Part shown: in pieces, positions 29,001 to 37,313 of the stretch
Numbering within the stretch: the first letter of the stretch is position 1
How the letters are laid out: every line of letters begins with the position of its first letter
NCBI GenBank assembly: GCA_011525785.1
Contig: WYBT01000044.1
Coordinates: forward strand, 135,090-199,089
Reading direction: 5' to 3'
Length of the DNA: 64,000 nt
Origin: Planctomycetaceae bacterium
Lineage (GTDB): Bacteria; Planctomycetota; UBA1135; GCA-002686595
Translations under genes and position numbers: made by a program
Notes under the pieces: generated by a model
Databases searched by the model: none
The model's input: only the letters and a program-made list of their open reading frames with translations
What the model was told of the DNA's origin: nothing

Positions 29001-29254
29001 AAGCCCGCTTCGAAGCCGACGTTGGCGTTCGCCTTGTCGACATAGACGATCACGCACTCTGCAGGGTCGAGCTCGTGCAGGACGACTCCCCGCAGGATCT
29101 CGCCCTGGCGCGTGTCGAGGTTCGGCACGAACCCCGACCAGCCCTTCGGCCACTCGTTCCGCAGCACGTCGAGCGTGAAGCGGATCGAGTCGATCGTGCT
29201 GTCCCAGGCGATGAAGGCGCGGCGCGGCTGCGATTGCGGCGAGTCGTTCGTCAT
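26039..29254 (-). CDS. STAND ATPase: TIR/deoxyribosyltransferase-like N-terminus, NACHT, FGE/lectin-like domain
   Basis: 1071 residues. The first about 120 residues form a nucleotide-binding TIR/deoxyribosyltransferase-like fold (RRAFIAWDSTIDSIRFTLDV, CVIVYVDKANANVGFEAGFA), and about 145-275 look like a second related unit. The NACHT ATPase (about 350-560) has Walker B LWWFFDGLDEV, but the Walker A reads FGDPGAGKATLC (about 360-371): Ala replaces the Ser/Thr after the Lys. A helical region follows. The FGE-like domain is about 840-1071 (FLMGSPDDGEG, RLPTEAEWEYACRAGT, GLHDLHGSVWEWCADW, RVLRGGSYWSVADWCCSAAR). Its paralogue converges on it with shared 3' sequence but a different N-terminal domain, suggesting two sensors or effectors with a common recognition fold. 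Confidence 0.88.
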   Translation of the reverse strand: MTNDSPQSQPRRAFIAWDSTIDSIRFTLDVLRNEWPKGWSGFVPNLDTRQGEILRGVVLHELDPAECVIVYVDKANANVGFEAGFAVARGKRTILACADQPLPDWVRTQPPFKGFTVDTLDDLENVQAAIEQREGLKPPQKPVKGSTTLLLYPRNRVGKSLAKVFERVFARLGAKEGEAWRRPEPDRWSLVDLHQVLAGVGRVVWVIPNTNEERDGIENAAASVIAGYCYGLSLEVVVLEQKRERSVLDVAPLAKAPWESAADLERDLAALFEPKNEPTDVIALYRVYLLRAHSDLVPFFPGVRPEEIDEVCVDLELQRDARSQKRLERDAMADARFERSLRKLLEMPVGGDSPSTGRFVLFGDPGAGKATLCRRLCFERAPTVGGAGPIPVFVPLARYGASASELFDFVQEQVANLPGSAGPHGLAARLRELSKSPDALWWFFDGLDEVNTSSARERVLDLLKHPPAGRVVVTTRRHGYNALAGYVHFELVPLGEAAQQMLLRAWIPSRADHVWSEIRRSAALRGLAANPLLLTLIAQTSSAPDSSVPTQRRELYERAISDLLQRSYGLAKQPMKHWRAAREVLPRLSHDLHATRANEWESRDLGRVLRKLPKGKGKDGADTVREVIDGAWGTPEDFVAELGQNSGVIVADAVDGGRLRYLHRSLREYLAALEIVSWPQNDVLAFLKRLVEEDENRAKQRARAQGTKQEEDSFALWGEVFTHVCELVDEESGRTKLIEKTLKAHPRIGLRALVNTQTLEPSSAIELLRKSESWDGDHLLTLVRRWLERRDIARVLSLALELVNEAVSIKRAACVHYALTMARVPFDRSSFFESIGRPTPIAAEMEFARIPSTEESGGPFLMGSPDDGEGRRDTEGPPHRVALSSFQLGVTPVTEAQYARFDTSRKPSKGERELPVANVSWWEARLYCHWLHEHARLPTEAEWEYACRAGTTTRFWSGNGEADLARVDWYDGNTSEGNRRQPAKSKRAPNPWGLHDLHGSVWEWCADWFGPYGAADQVDPKGPDAGAARVLRGGSYWSVADWCCSAARNGGLPGDRGDGVGFRVCLCAPPS

Positions 29255-29398
29255 GGCGAGCGGCGAGAGGATAGCTGGCCCGCACGTTCAGCTCGCAGAC
29301 TCACGGACTCGCGGCCGGGTCGGTGCGAACGATCCGCTCGCCGCGTCGCCGTCGTACGCCGCCAGACAGCGTGCTCGCCCGGCCGCCGTACCGCACGC

Positions 29399-31132
29399 TC
29401 AAGGCAGCACGACGTACTGCAGCGCGCTCGACAGGTTCGTTCCAAACGCAGAGGCGCCGTCTCGGCTCCAGCACTGCAGGTAGATCGCGGTCCCCGGCAC
29501 GCTCAGCTCCGGCGCCGGGGCGCCGCCGAGTTGGCCGCGCGCGAAGGCGTTCCAATCGATCGCGAGCTCACCTTGGCACGGAGCGGGACCGCTGCTGCCG
29601 GCGATGATCAGCGGCGAGCGCGAGACCGGCGAGGCGACGCACTTGAGGCCGCCGAGGAACGGCGTGCTGCTCGCACCGGTCGCGCCGTAGAAGTACAGGC
29701 CCGCCGCAGCGGAGATCACGTCGCTGAAGCGAATCGTGAAGGGCTGCGTCGAGCTCACGCTCGCGCGGCCTGAGCAACTGAGCACGGGCACGCAGCCAGC
29801 AGAGTTCACCTGCGCCTGGCAGTACTCACGCGGAGCGTCGCTGAAGTCGAACTTCGCGACCATCGAGATCGGATCGAAGAAGCCCAATCCGCCAGGTGTC
29901 TCCCCGGATCTGCCTCCAACAACGAAGGTCTGGCCCGGCCCGCGCGCGGCGCAGACGAGTAGTTTCTCCGAGCCGCCGAGGTCGACCAAGGCGCCGAACG
30001 GGACGCTGATGCTTCCGTTGAAGTCGACTTGGAACGCGCCCACTTCAGGAGCCGAGAAGGGAGCGGCGATCTCGGCAAGCGCCCACATCTGGCCCGGGCC
30101 TGCGGCGAACAGTTGCTTGGTCTGCGGCGCGCCCCAAATGAAACGCGCTGGAACGCTGGAGCCGCGGGGAAAGCGCAAGAAGAACGACGTTGTCTGGCCG
30201 GACGCAAAGGTGTGGCCCGACACCCACAGCGCACCGTCCGAGGAATACTCGATGTCGGTCACGGTCTCGGCGGTGTTCGCCCCCGCGTCGAGCGCCACGG
30301 ACCAGAGCACTGCGCCCGACGCGTCGAGCGTGCTCACCCGCACATCGCTCGAGCCCGCGAGCGTCGATGCGCCAGCGACTGCGATCTCGCCATTCGCGCC
30401 CCGCGCGAGCGCAACGTACTTCGCCCCCAGCCCCAACGCGCCGCTGTCGAACACCTGCCACTCGATCTGTCCACTGCTGGTGTCGAAGGCGGCGATCGTC
30501 GCGCGCGTGTCCGCGCTGCCGACGAGGATGATGTCGCCATTGCCATCCAGCACAGCCTCCCCCAGCGCCTCCGAGGCGGGCCCGAGTTGGACGTCGTAGC
30601 TGTACGTCGCGACTCCAGCCGGTGTGAATCCGCGCACCAGCGTGCGCCCGCCCGCGGCCTGGTCGACGCCAATGAGCGCGACACCGCCGTTCGCATCGAG
30701 CAACGCCTCGACGGGCTGCCCAAGCGACGTGGCGGCGGGGATGGCCCGATCCCACAGGATGGCGCCGCCCGAGGAGAGCTTCACGAGCCGGAAACCCGGT
30801 CCGGGGAAGCGCGGGACGCCCGCGAAGTAGGCCTTGTCGGCGGGCGCGAGCAGCCCCTTCGAGAAGATGTGGGGAACCGGCGCGAGCACCGACCCGATCA
30901 CCGCACCAGAAGGGCCGTAGCGCACGAATCGCGCACTCTCCAGGAAGCTCGTGCGCGCGGCTGCGATGACTCCGCCATTCGACTTCACGACGACGGCGTA
31001 GGTCACGCTGTCGCCGTCGTACGACTCCGGAAGGTCGTAGGCGTTCCACCAGTCGACTTCGATCTGTGCGGAAGCGCTGGACGCGAGTGCGAGGCTCGCG
31101 AGGAAGTGACACCAAGTCTGTTTGCGGAGCAT
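29399..31132 (-). CDS. Secreted propeller-like protein with Cys-containing C-terminal module
   Basis: 577 residues. A signal peptide is clear (CHFLASLALASSASAQ), so it is exported. Residues about 25-420 show repeated short strands with D-x-N-G or S-S-G turns (LDANGGVALIGV, LDGNGDIILVG, LDASGAVLWSVAL, YSSDGALWVSG), as in beta-propellers of the delta-60/PQQ-like type. The last about 140 residues (YCQAQVNSAGCVPVLSC to QCWSRDGASAFGTNLSSAL) form a distinct Cys-containing module that I associate with secreted planctomycete proteins. The ATG at 31132 gives the compact signal peptide. No partner gene is evident; function unknown. Confidence 0.8.
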   Translation of the reverse strand: MLRKQTWCHFLASLALASSASAQIEVDWWNAYDLPESYDGDSVTYAVVVKSNGGVIAAARTSFLESARFVRYGPSGAVIGSVLAPVPHIFSKGLLAPADKAYFAGVPRFPGPGFRLVKLSSGGAILWDRAIPAATSLGQPVEALLDANGGVALIGVDQAAGGRTLVRGFTPAGVATYSYDVQLGPASEALGEAVLDGNGDIILVGSADTRATIAAFDTSSGQIEWQVFDSGALGLGAKYVALARGANGEIAVAGASTLAGSSDVRVSTLDASGAVLWSVALDAGANTAETVTDIEYSSDGALWVSGHTFASGQTTSFFLRFPRGSSVPARFIWGAPQTKQLFAAGPGQMWALAEIAAPFSAPEVGAFQVDFNGSISVPFGALVDLGGSEKLLVCAARGPGQTFVVGGRSGETPGGLGFFDPISMVAKFDFSDAPREYCQAQVNSAGCVPVLSCSGRASVSSTQPFTIRFSDVISAAAGLYFYGATGASSTPFLGGLKCVASPVSRSPLIIAGSSGPAPCQGELAIDWNAFARGQLGGAPAPELSVPGTAIYLQCWSRDGASAFGTNLSSALQYVVLP

Positions 31133-31245
31133 TGCATGAAGGTAACTCCGCGCGCGGAACGGTGTGTGAATCGTCACCGGCGACTCAGCTTCGCCAGCAC
31201 CGCAACGCGTTGCCTCAGTGCGGCGCAGGGACTTACCCTCCGAGA

Positions 31246-32043
31246 ATGACCTGCGCCACGCGCACCTTGGAGTTCGCTCGCGTCAGCTCCGTGCAACTGC
31301 CCCGACACGCCCCGGCGCTGTTCGAGAGCGTGTCGTCGCCGCGCTCGATCGGCGTGTCCCTGACAGGCCACGAACGCGTTGAGTTCGAGCTCGACGGGCG
31401 CGCGCGACGCGCTTCGCTCGCGCCGGGCGCTGTTCAACTCGTCGCCGACGCGCCGGTGCGCTGGATCGACGTGCCCGAGCCGTCGGCCTGCGTCGAGATC
31501 GAGCTGAGCGAGACGGCGCTCGCACCATGGGGCGGCGTGAGCACGCTCGAAGCGCGATCCGATCGAGAGCCTGCGCGCGACACGCTCGGACTTGCGCTGG
31601 CGCTCCGCTTGGCGCAGTCGCTCGGCACGGCAGCAACTGAGGACAACCTCGAGCTGGAGAGCTGCGTGCTAGCGCTCGTCGAGCGAGTGCTCGGCCCCGT
31701 GCGCACCGACGGCCGCGCGCTGCGACTGGACGCGGTGCTCGAGCACATCGAGGCGCGCGTGAACACGCCGGGCCCGCGCGAGAACGCGCTGTCGCTCACC
31801 GAGCTCGCGCAAGTCGCCGGCGTGAGCGTGCACCACTTCGCGCGGCGTTTTCGCGCTCAGACGGGCTTCGCACCGCACGCCTACGTGCAGTCGCGACGCA
31901 TGGCGCGCGCGTGGGAGCTGCTCACGCGCACCTCGGCCAGCGTGTCCGAGATCGCGCGCGAGTGCGGCTACGAGAGCACCAGCCACTTCCACTCGCAATT
32001 CCGGCGCGCGTACGGCCGATCGCCCAGCGCAACGCGCGATTGA
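31246..32043 (+). CDS. AraC-family transcriptional regulator
   Basis: 265 residues. The C-terminal AraC DNA-binding domain (about 165-263) has two helix-turn-helices: LSLTELAQVAGVSVHHFARRFRAQTGFAPHAY and SVSEIARECGYESTSHFHSQFRRAYGRSPSA, the second matching the family signature closely. The N-terminal part (about 1-150) is beta-rich and cupin-like (SLAPGAVQLVADAPVRWIDVPEPSACVEIEL), presumably binding an effector. The ATG at 31246 is chosen as the first start that yields natural sequence; the longer frame begins inside the neighbour's opposite strand. The next gene, an aldo/keto reductase 49 bp downstream, is its likely target. Confidence 0.9.
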   Translation: MTCATRTLEFARVSSVQLPRHAPALFESVSSPRSIGVSLTGHERVEFELDGRARRASLAPGAVQLVADAPVRWIDVPEPSACVEIELSETALAPWGGVSTLEARSDREPARDTLGLALALRLAQSLGTAATEDNLELESCVLALVERVLGPVRTDGRALRLDAVLEHIEARVNTPGPRENALSLTELAQVAGVSVHHFARRFRAQTGFAPHAYVQSRRMARAWELLTRTSASVSEIARECGYESTSHFHSQFRRAYGRSPSATRD

Positions 32044-32092
32044 GCAAGATCGGGCGTTGTCGCGCGCGCGCGCGTTCGCTGCGATGCCGCGC

Positions 32093-33193
32093 ATGACGAC
32101 GAGCTACTACACCTTGGGGCGCAGCGGCCTGCGCGTGAGCCGCCTGTGCCTGGGCACGATGACCTTCGGCAACGAGTGGGGCTGGGGCGCGGACGAAGCA
32201 ACCGCGCGCGCGCTGTTCGAGCGCTACGTGGAGTGGGGCGGGAACTTTTTCGACACCGCGGACCTGTACACGAACGGCACGAGCGAGAGCTGGCTGGGAA
32301 AGTTCGTGCGCGAGAAGCGCCTGCGCGACAAGGCCGTGATCGCGACCAAGTTCAGCTACAGCGCGGCCGCGGGCGATCCCAACGCGGGCGGCAACGGCCG
32401 CAAGAACATCGTGCGTGCGCTCGAGGGCTCGCTGCGCCGCCTGGAGACCGATTACGTCGATCTCTACCTGCTGCACACCTGGGACACGCTCACGCCGGCC
32501 GAGGAAGTCGCGCGCGCGTTCGACGATCTCGTCAGCGCGGGCAAGGTGCGCTACGTCGGACTCTCCGACACGCCGGCGTGGTATGCGGCGCGACTCGCGA
32601 CGCTGTGCGAGCTGCGCGGCTGGGCGCTGCCCTGCGCGCTGCAACTGGAGTACTCGCTCGTCGAGCGCGGAATCGAGGACGAGTTCGCGCCGCTGGGCCG
32701 CGAGCTGGGGCTGGGCGTGGTTGCGTGGAGTCCGCTCGCGAGCGGATTGCTCTCGGGCAAGTACCGTTCGGGCGGCGAGGGCCGGCTCAACGTGCTCGCC
32801 CAGAGCGGCAACCCGGCCTTCACGAAGCTCACCGAGCGCAACCTCGCCATCGTCGCCGAGCTCGAGCAGGTCGCCGCCGAGCTGGGCCGCTCGATGGCGC
32901 AGGTGGCTTTGGCGTGGGTCCTCGGCCGCGCGGGCGTCGCGAGCGTGATCGTCGGCGCCACGCGACTCGCGCAACTCGAGGACAACCTCGGCGCCGCGGA
33001 CCTCGAGCTCCCCGCTCACGCTGCGCAGCGCCTCGACGCCGCCAGCGCGCGAACGCCGCAGTTCCCCTACAGCTTCTTCACCTCTGCGATGCAGTCGATG
33101 CAGACCGGCGGCGTTCCCGTGGGCGACAAGCCGTCGAGCTACTGGAGGCCGACGCTGCACGCCAGCGCTCCGGCGCAGGTCTCCAGTTCCTAA
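32093..33193 (+). CDS. Aldo/keto reductase
   Basis: 366 residues. A TIM-barrel NADPH-dependent oxidoreductase of the large AKR (YajO/Tas-like) group. It begins YYTLGRSGLRVSRLCLGTMTFG. The catalytic tetrad is visible: Asp and Tyr in FFDTADLYTNGTSE, Lys in VIATKFSY, His in YLLHTWD. The cofactor end is ALAWVLGRAGVASVIVGATRLAQLEDNL. The substrate is unknown. An ATG at 32084 is an equally possible start, three codons earlier; neither has a ribosome site. It lies downstream of an AraC regulator on the same strand and its TAA overlaps the opposite-strand TAG of the SDR gene (33190-33193). Confidence 0.93.
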   Translation: MTTSYYTLGRSGLRVSRLCLGTMTFGNEWGWGADEATARALFERYVEWGGNFFDTADLYTNGTSESWLGKFVREKRLRDKAVIATKFSYSAAAGDPNAGGNGRKNIVRALEGSLRRLETDYVDLYLLHTWDTLTPAEEVARAFDDLVSAGKVRYVGLSDTPAWYAARLATLCELRGWALPCALQLEYSLVERGIEDEFAPLGRELGLGVVAWSPLASGLLSGKYRSGGEGRLNVLAQSGNPAFTKLTERNLAIVAELEQVAAELGRSMAQVALAWVLGRAGVASVIVGATRLAQLEDNLGAADLELPAHAAQRLDAASARTPQFPYSFFTSAMQSMQTGGVPVGDKPSSYWRPTLHASAPAQVSSS

Positions 33194-33975
33194 CGCGAGT
33201 CGGAGCGTTCGCGCTCGCGCGCGTACAGCCCGACGCCGAAGCCGCCGCTCACGTTGAGTACGGCGCCGGTGATGTACGCGGCCCGCGGCGAGCACAGGAA
33301 CGCGACGGCGTTCGCGACCTCTTCACTCGCGCCCGCGCGGCCGAGCGCGACGTTGGCGAGCAGTCGTTCCTGGAAGCGCGGGTCGACGGCCTCGGCAATG
33401 CGCTCGGTGGCGATCAGACCGGGTTCGACGAGGTTCACCGTCACTCCGTGGCGCGCGCATTCGGCTGCGAGGCTCTTGGTGAAGCCCACCAGCGCGGACT
33501 TGGCGGTCGAGTACGCCACTTGGCCCTCGGCGCCGTGCGAGGCGGCGATCGTGCCGATCGAGACGATGCGCCCGAAGCCGCGCGCCTTCATGTGCGGCAC
33601 GACGCGCGCGGTGAGCGCGAGCGGCGCGCGCACGACCACGTCGAGCACCTCGTCGATGCGCGCGGGCTCGACACGCTCGAGCGGCGCGTAGGGCGCGAAA
33701 GCGGCCGCGTTGTGCACGAGCACGTCGATCTGTGGCGCAACGCGCTCCAGCCGCTCGAACCAGGCGCGGTCTCGCAGATCGCCGACGAGCGGCTCGCACT
33801 CGACGCCCAGCGCCCGCACCGCGGCGCAGGTCAGCGCGAGTTCGCTCTCGCGCCGGCCTGCGACGATCACGCGCGCTCCCATCGCGCCCAGCGCGACCGC
33901 GATCGCGCGCCCGATGCCGCGCGAGGCGCCGGTGACGAGCGCGGTGCGTCCCGCGAGTTCGCGTTCGGCGCTCAC
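33190..33975 (-). CDS. Short-chain dehydrogenase/reductase (SDR)
   Basis: 261 residues, a classical SDR. The cofactor loop is ALVTGASRGIGRAIA with a following RR (VIVAGRRESE), which favours NADPH; the structural motif is VLVHNAAAF; the active site is Ser in IVSIGTIAASHG and Tyr-x3-Lys in YSTAKSALVGFTK; the C-terminal EPGLIATERI and VAFLCSPRAAYITGAVLNVSGGF are typical of FabG-like enzymes. It may act as a 3-oxoacyl-ACP reductase or a sugar/alcohol dehydrogenase; the sequence does not decide. It is convergent with the aldo/keto reductase and shares overlapping stop codons with it. Confidence 0.93.
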   Translation of the reverse strand: MSAERELAGRTALVTGASRGIGRAIAVALGAMGARVIVAGRRESELALTCAAVRALGVECEPLVGDLRDRAWFERLERVAPQIDVLVHNAAAFAPYAPLERVEPARIDEVLDVVVRAPLALTARVVPHMKARGFGRIVSIGTIAASHGAEGQVAYSTAKSALVGFTKSLAAECARHGVTVNLVEPGLIATERIAEAVDPRFQERLLANVALGRAGASEEVANAVAFLCSPRAAYITGAVLNVSGGFGVGLYARERERSDSR

Positions 33976-34072
33976 GCGCGCAGCTCACTCCGCGCGGGGC
34001 GCGACGAGCGGCGCCGCGCGCCGTGCACTCGTGCACGTGCTCGCTGTGCGAACACACTCATGGGCTGCCCGC

Positions 34073-36004
34073 TCACTTGTACATGTCCGGCCGCACCTGC
34101 ATCTGCGCGCGCTTGAACAGCACGTTGCGATAGCCGGCGAGGTCGCCCTGCGGGATGCGCTCGTTCAAGATCTCGTTGCGCAGCTCGTCTTTGACCGACT
34201 CGAACTCGACGGCGCGCACGGAGAGCACTTCGAACAGCGCCAGGCCTCGTCCGGTGTCGAGCGGCTCGGAAATCTGGCCGGGCTCGAGCGCCAACACGGC
34301 CTTGGCGACGTCCTCGGGCCACTGGTCGGGGCGGAAGCGGCCGGCCATGCGCCCGCCCTGGAGCTTGCTCGCCTCGTCGCTGCTCTCCGCTCGCGCGAGC
34401 GTGGCGAAGTCCTCGCCGTCGAGCAGCCGCTGGCGCAGCCCGCGCGTCTTGGCGAGCGCCGCATCGCGCGCCTCCACGAGCCGCTGTTCGAGTTCCTCGC
34501 GCGTGGTCTTCTCGCCCAGGTGCGGCGGCTCGACGGCCACGAGCAAGAGCCGCGTCTCGACCCACTGCCCGCGTTCGCCATAGGCGCGCTCGAAGTGCTC
34601 GCGCAGCGCTTCGTCGTCGACGCGCCGCTCGGAGAGCATCAACTTCTCCGCGAGCAGATCGATGCGCTTGCGCCGCCGCCACTCGCGCACCCAACCGGCC
34701 TCGTCGCGGCCCTGGACCTCGAGCTGCTGCTTCCAGGCCTCGCGACTGCCCTTGTAGCCGCGCTCGATCAGCCACTGCTGGTGCTCGGCGAGGCGCGCGT
34801 CGAGTTCGGCTTCGCTGACCTGCACGCCGCGCGACGCGGCTTCGCGCTCGACCAGGTAGTGCTCGGCGAAATCGCGCGCGTAGTGCTCGCCGCGCGAGTG
34901 CAGGAGCCACAGCGCGAACTGCGCGCGCTCGACCGGCTGGCCGTTGATCAGCATGCCGATCACGGGCTTGTGGTCCTCGGGCGAGCTGCTCGGGCTCTCG
35001 TACATGGCCGGCAGGATCTCGACCTTCATGTCCTTGACGATCGCGCTCCAGGTCGCGGCGACTTCGAAGGACTCGGGGCCCAGCTCGATCAAGCGCTGGC
35101 GCAGCGACTCGCGCACGCTCTCGAGCGGCGTGACCACCACGTTCTCGATCTTGACGATCCAGTAGCCGCCCTTGGCGTAGATCGGTTGCGAGATCTCTCC
35201 CACCGGCACGGTCGCGAGCGTCTTGACGAACAACTCGTGCCAGCCCGGCGGTCGAAACTGGCCGCTGAAGCGCCCGCCCTGTTCGCGGGTGAGCGCGTCG
35301 TCGCTGACCTCGCGCGCGAGCTGGGCGAAGTCCGCGCCGTCGAGCAGGCGCTCGCGGACCGCGGTGGCGCGCGCGAGCTGCTCGGCGAAGGCGCGCGTGC
35401 GAGCTTGCTCGTACTCCTCGCGCGAGGGCTTGTCGCGCGGCATCACGACCTCGACGGCGATCTTGATGCCGCTGAGCGTGTACTCGCGTCCGTCCGGCCC
35501 GTAGAAGTGCTCCCAGTCGCGCACGATCAGCTCTTCGGGCACGACGCGGTCGAGCTTGCACAACTCGGTCGCGATCAGGTCCGGCTCGAGCTCGACGCCG
35601 CGCCGGCGCCGGTAGCCGCCCTCGCTCGACTCCAGCCGCTCGAGCTCCGCCAGCCAGCCTTCGCGCTTGCCCAGGAACGCGCCGCGGATGCGCTCGGCGA
35701 TCTCGGCGTCCATGCGCTCGTCGACGGCGTTGGGAGGCAGCTCCACACCGCGCGCTGCGGCCGTCTGGCGCACGAGCCACTGCTCGGCGAAGCGCTTGGA
35801 CATGCGCGAACCGAACAGGTCGAGCATCCAGCGCGCGTACTCGTCACCCGAGATCGGCACGCCGTCGACCACGAGCACATCGCCCTCCGAGGGCGGCCGC
35901 ACCGGCGCGGGGTTCTGCTGCCGGACGAGCGGTGAGTCCTGCGCGGGCAGCGGCGTGGCCAGAGCGGCGATCAGGAACGCAGCGTGGAGCGCGAACGAAG
36001 CCAT
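34073..36004 (-). CDS. Exported peptidyl-prolyl isomerase with two parvulin units
   Basis: 643 residues. The signal peptide is MASFALHAAFLIAALATPLPAQ. Two parallel halves each have a SurA/PrsA-like helical part (DGVPISGDEYARWMLDLF; NGQPVERAQFALWLLHS) followed by a parvulin-type rotamase: about 185-285 (GADFAQLAREVSDDALTREQ, GGRFSGQFRPPGWHELFV, ISQPIYAKGGYWIVKIEN) and about 500-600 (GEDFATLARAESSDEASKLQ, GGRMAGRFRPDQWPEDVA, ISEPLDTGRGLALFEV). It likely folds envelope proteins. The duplication within one chain is notable: each half repeats the chaperone-plus-isomerase plan. The gene is monocistronic, divergent from the next gene by 111 bp. Confidence 0.9.
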   Translation of the reverse strand: MASFALHAAFLIAALATPLPAQDSPLVRQQNPAPVRPPSEGDVLVVDGVPISGDEYARWMLDLFGSRMSKRFAEQWLVRQTAAARGVELPPNAVDERMDAEIAERIRGAFLGKREGWLAELERLESSEGGYRRRRGVELEPDLIATELCKLDRVVPEELIVRDWEHFYGPDGREYTLSGIKIAVEVVMPRDKPSREEYEQARTRAFAEQLARATAVRERLLDGADFAQLAREVSDDALTREQGGRFSGQFRPPGWHELFVKTLATVPVGEISQPIYAKGGYWIVKIENVVVTPLESVRESLRQRLIELGPESFEVAATWSAIVKDMKVEILPAMYESPSSSPEDHKPVIGMLINGQPVERAQFALWLLHSRGEHYARDFAEHYLVEREAASRGVQVSEAELDARLAEHQQWLIERGYKGSREAWKQQLEVQGRDEAGWVREWRRRKRIDLLAEKLMLSERRVDDEALREHFERAYGERGQWVETRLLLVAVEPPHLGEKTTREELEQRLVEARDAALAKTRGLRQRLLDGEDFATLARAESSDEASKLQGGRMAGRFRPDQWPEDVAKAVLALEPGQISEPLDTGRGLALFEVLSVRAVEFESVKDELRNEILNERIPQGDLAGYRNVLFKRAQMQVRPDMYK

Positions 36005-36115
36005 CGGGGCGATCGTACATCGCGCGAGCGGCCGCAGGCACGACGGGGCGCGACGCGGCGCGCGGCCAGGACGTACGATGGGGCGCGACGGCCGCCGGAT
36101 GCGACCGATACCGCC

Positions 36116-36892
36116 ATGCTCCACGCCCTCGCCTTGGTTGCACTCTCGCTGCTTCCCGCGCAGACGCGCGAGCCGGCGCCGCTCGAGCGGGCGCGAGTCG
36201 AACAGGCCGTCGCCGCGCTCAAGCTGGCCTTCGAGAAGGGCGCGGCCAAGGAGCGCGCGGCCGCCGTCGTCGAGCACCAGGAGGTCGTCGACCCCGCGGT
36301 GATCGCCTGGTTCGCCAAGGGACTCAAGGACCCGGACGTGTCCGTGCGCGACGCCGCCGGTCAGGCGCTGCGCTTCGCGCGGCACGCCGATGCGCTGGCG
36401 GCGCTCCAAGAGGCGCTCAAGCGCGAGCTGAAGAGCGGCAAGGAGCTCGAGGAGCGCATCAAGCTCACCAAGTGCGTCGGCCAGCACCAGAGCCCGAGCT
36501 CGATCCCGCTGCTCGTCGACGATCCCTTCCGCCACCCCAACGGCCGCGTGCTCGAGGCGCAGGTCTTCGCGCTCGCCAACATCCGCTCGCAGCGCGCGCT
36601 GGAGGAGATCATCGGCATGATGCGCACGGCCTCGCGGCCGCAGGTGCAGGACCACATGCCGACCTTCCGCCTGGCGCTGATCGTGATCACCGGCGTCGAC
36701 CAGGGGCTCTCGCAGGACGCCTGGATGAAGTGGTGGAACGACAACAAGCAGCGCATCCAGATCCCGGCGCAGATGCCGGCGCTGCCCCAGGACATGCTCA
36801 CCCGCTGGAACGCGTACTGGGGTCTGGAGTACGTCCGCGCGCGGGCCAAGAAGCGCGGCGAGCGCGGCGACGACCCCGAGAGCGGCAAGTGA
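36116..36892 (+). CDS. Exported HEAT-like repeat protein
   Basis: 258 residues. A short signal peptide (MLHALALVALSLLPAQT) suggests export. The central region (about 45-165) has HEAT/armadillo-like helix pairs: DPAVIAWFAKGLKDPDVSVRDAAGQALRFA, DALAALQEALKREL, and EAQVFALANIRSQRALEEII. The remainder is helical (DQGLSQDAWMKWWNDNKQRI) without recognised motifs. HEAT repeats form binding scaffolds. The TGA overlaps the GTG of the DUF309 gene downstream (GTGA at 36889-36892), so the two are probably translated together. The function is unknown. Confidence 0.78.
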   Translation: MLHALALVALSLLPAQTREPAPLERARVEQAVAALKLAFEKGAAKERAAAVVEHQEVVDPAVIAWFAKGLKDPDVSVRDAAGQALRFARHADALAALQEALKRELKSGKELEERIKLTKCVGQHQSPSSIPLLVDDPFRHPNGRVLEAQVFALANIRSQRALEEIIGMMRTASRPQVQDHMPTFRLALIVITGVDQGLSQDAWMKWWNDNKQRIQIPAQMPALPQDMLTRWNAYWGLEYVRARAKKRGERGDDPESGK

Positions 36893-37281
36893 ACGACGCG
36901 CGGACGATCGAGGCCGCGCTGCGCCGCGCCGCCGAGCTGTTCAACGGCGGCGAGTACCACGAGGCGCACGAGGTGCTCGACGAACAGTGGGACGCGGCCG
37001 CCCAACACGACTCGGACTTCTTCAAGGGCCTGATCCAGGCCTGCATCGCGCTGCACCACTACCAGCTCGGCAATCCCGACGGCGCGCGCAAGCTCTACAG
37101 CGGTCACCGCCAGTACCTCGGTCCGTACCTGCCGGCGCACCGCGGCGTCGACCTGACGCGCTTCCTCGCGGCGATGCAGGCGAGCTTCGCCCCGCTCCTG
37201 CGCGCGCGACCCGGAAGCGAGCCGCCCTTCGACGCGGGGCGCGCGCCACGCCTGGAGATCGGGGAAATCGCAGCGGACTGA
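36889..37281 (+). CDS. DUF309 family protein
   Basis: 130 residues. The helical DUF309 core is easy to see: AAELFNGGEYHEAHEVLDEQW, then FFKGLIQACIALHHYQLGNPDGARKLY. The E-x-H-E and Q-x-[CA] positions are typical of this family, whose members are small cytosolic proteins of unknown function. The GTG at 36889 is set by the GTGA overlap with the preceding gene. It is followed 32 bp later by dprA on the same strand and may be co-transcribed with it. Confidence 0.88.
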   Translation: MNDARTIEAALRRAAELFNGGEYHEAHEVLDEQWDAAAQHDSDFFKGLIQACIALHHYQLGNPDGARKLYSGHRQYLGPYLPAHRGVDLTRFLAAMQASFAPLLRARPGSEPPFDAGRAPRLEIGEIAAD

Positions 37282-37313
37282 AACCTCGGGCGCGCTCGCG
37301 CAGTCTGCTCTGC

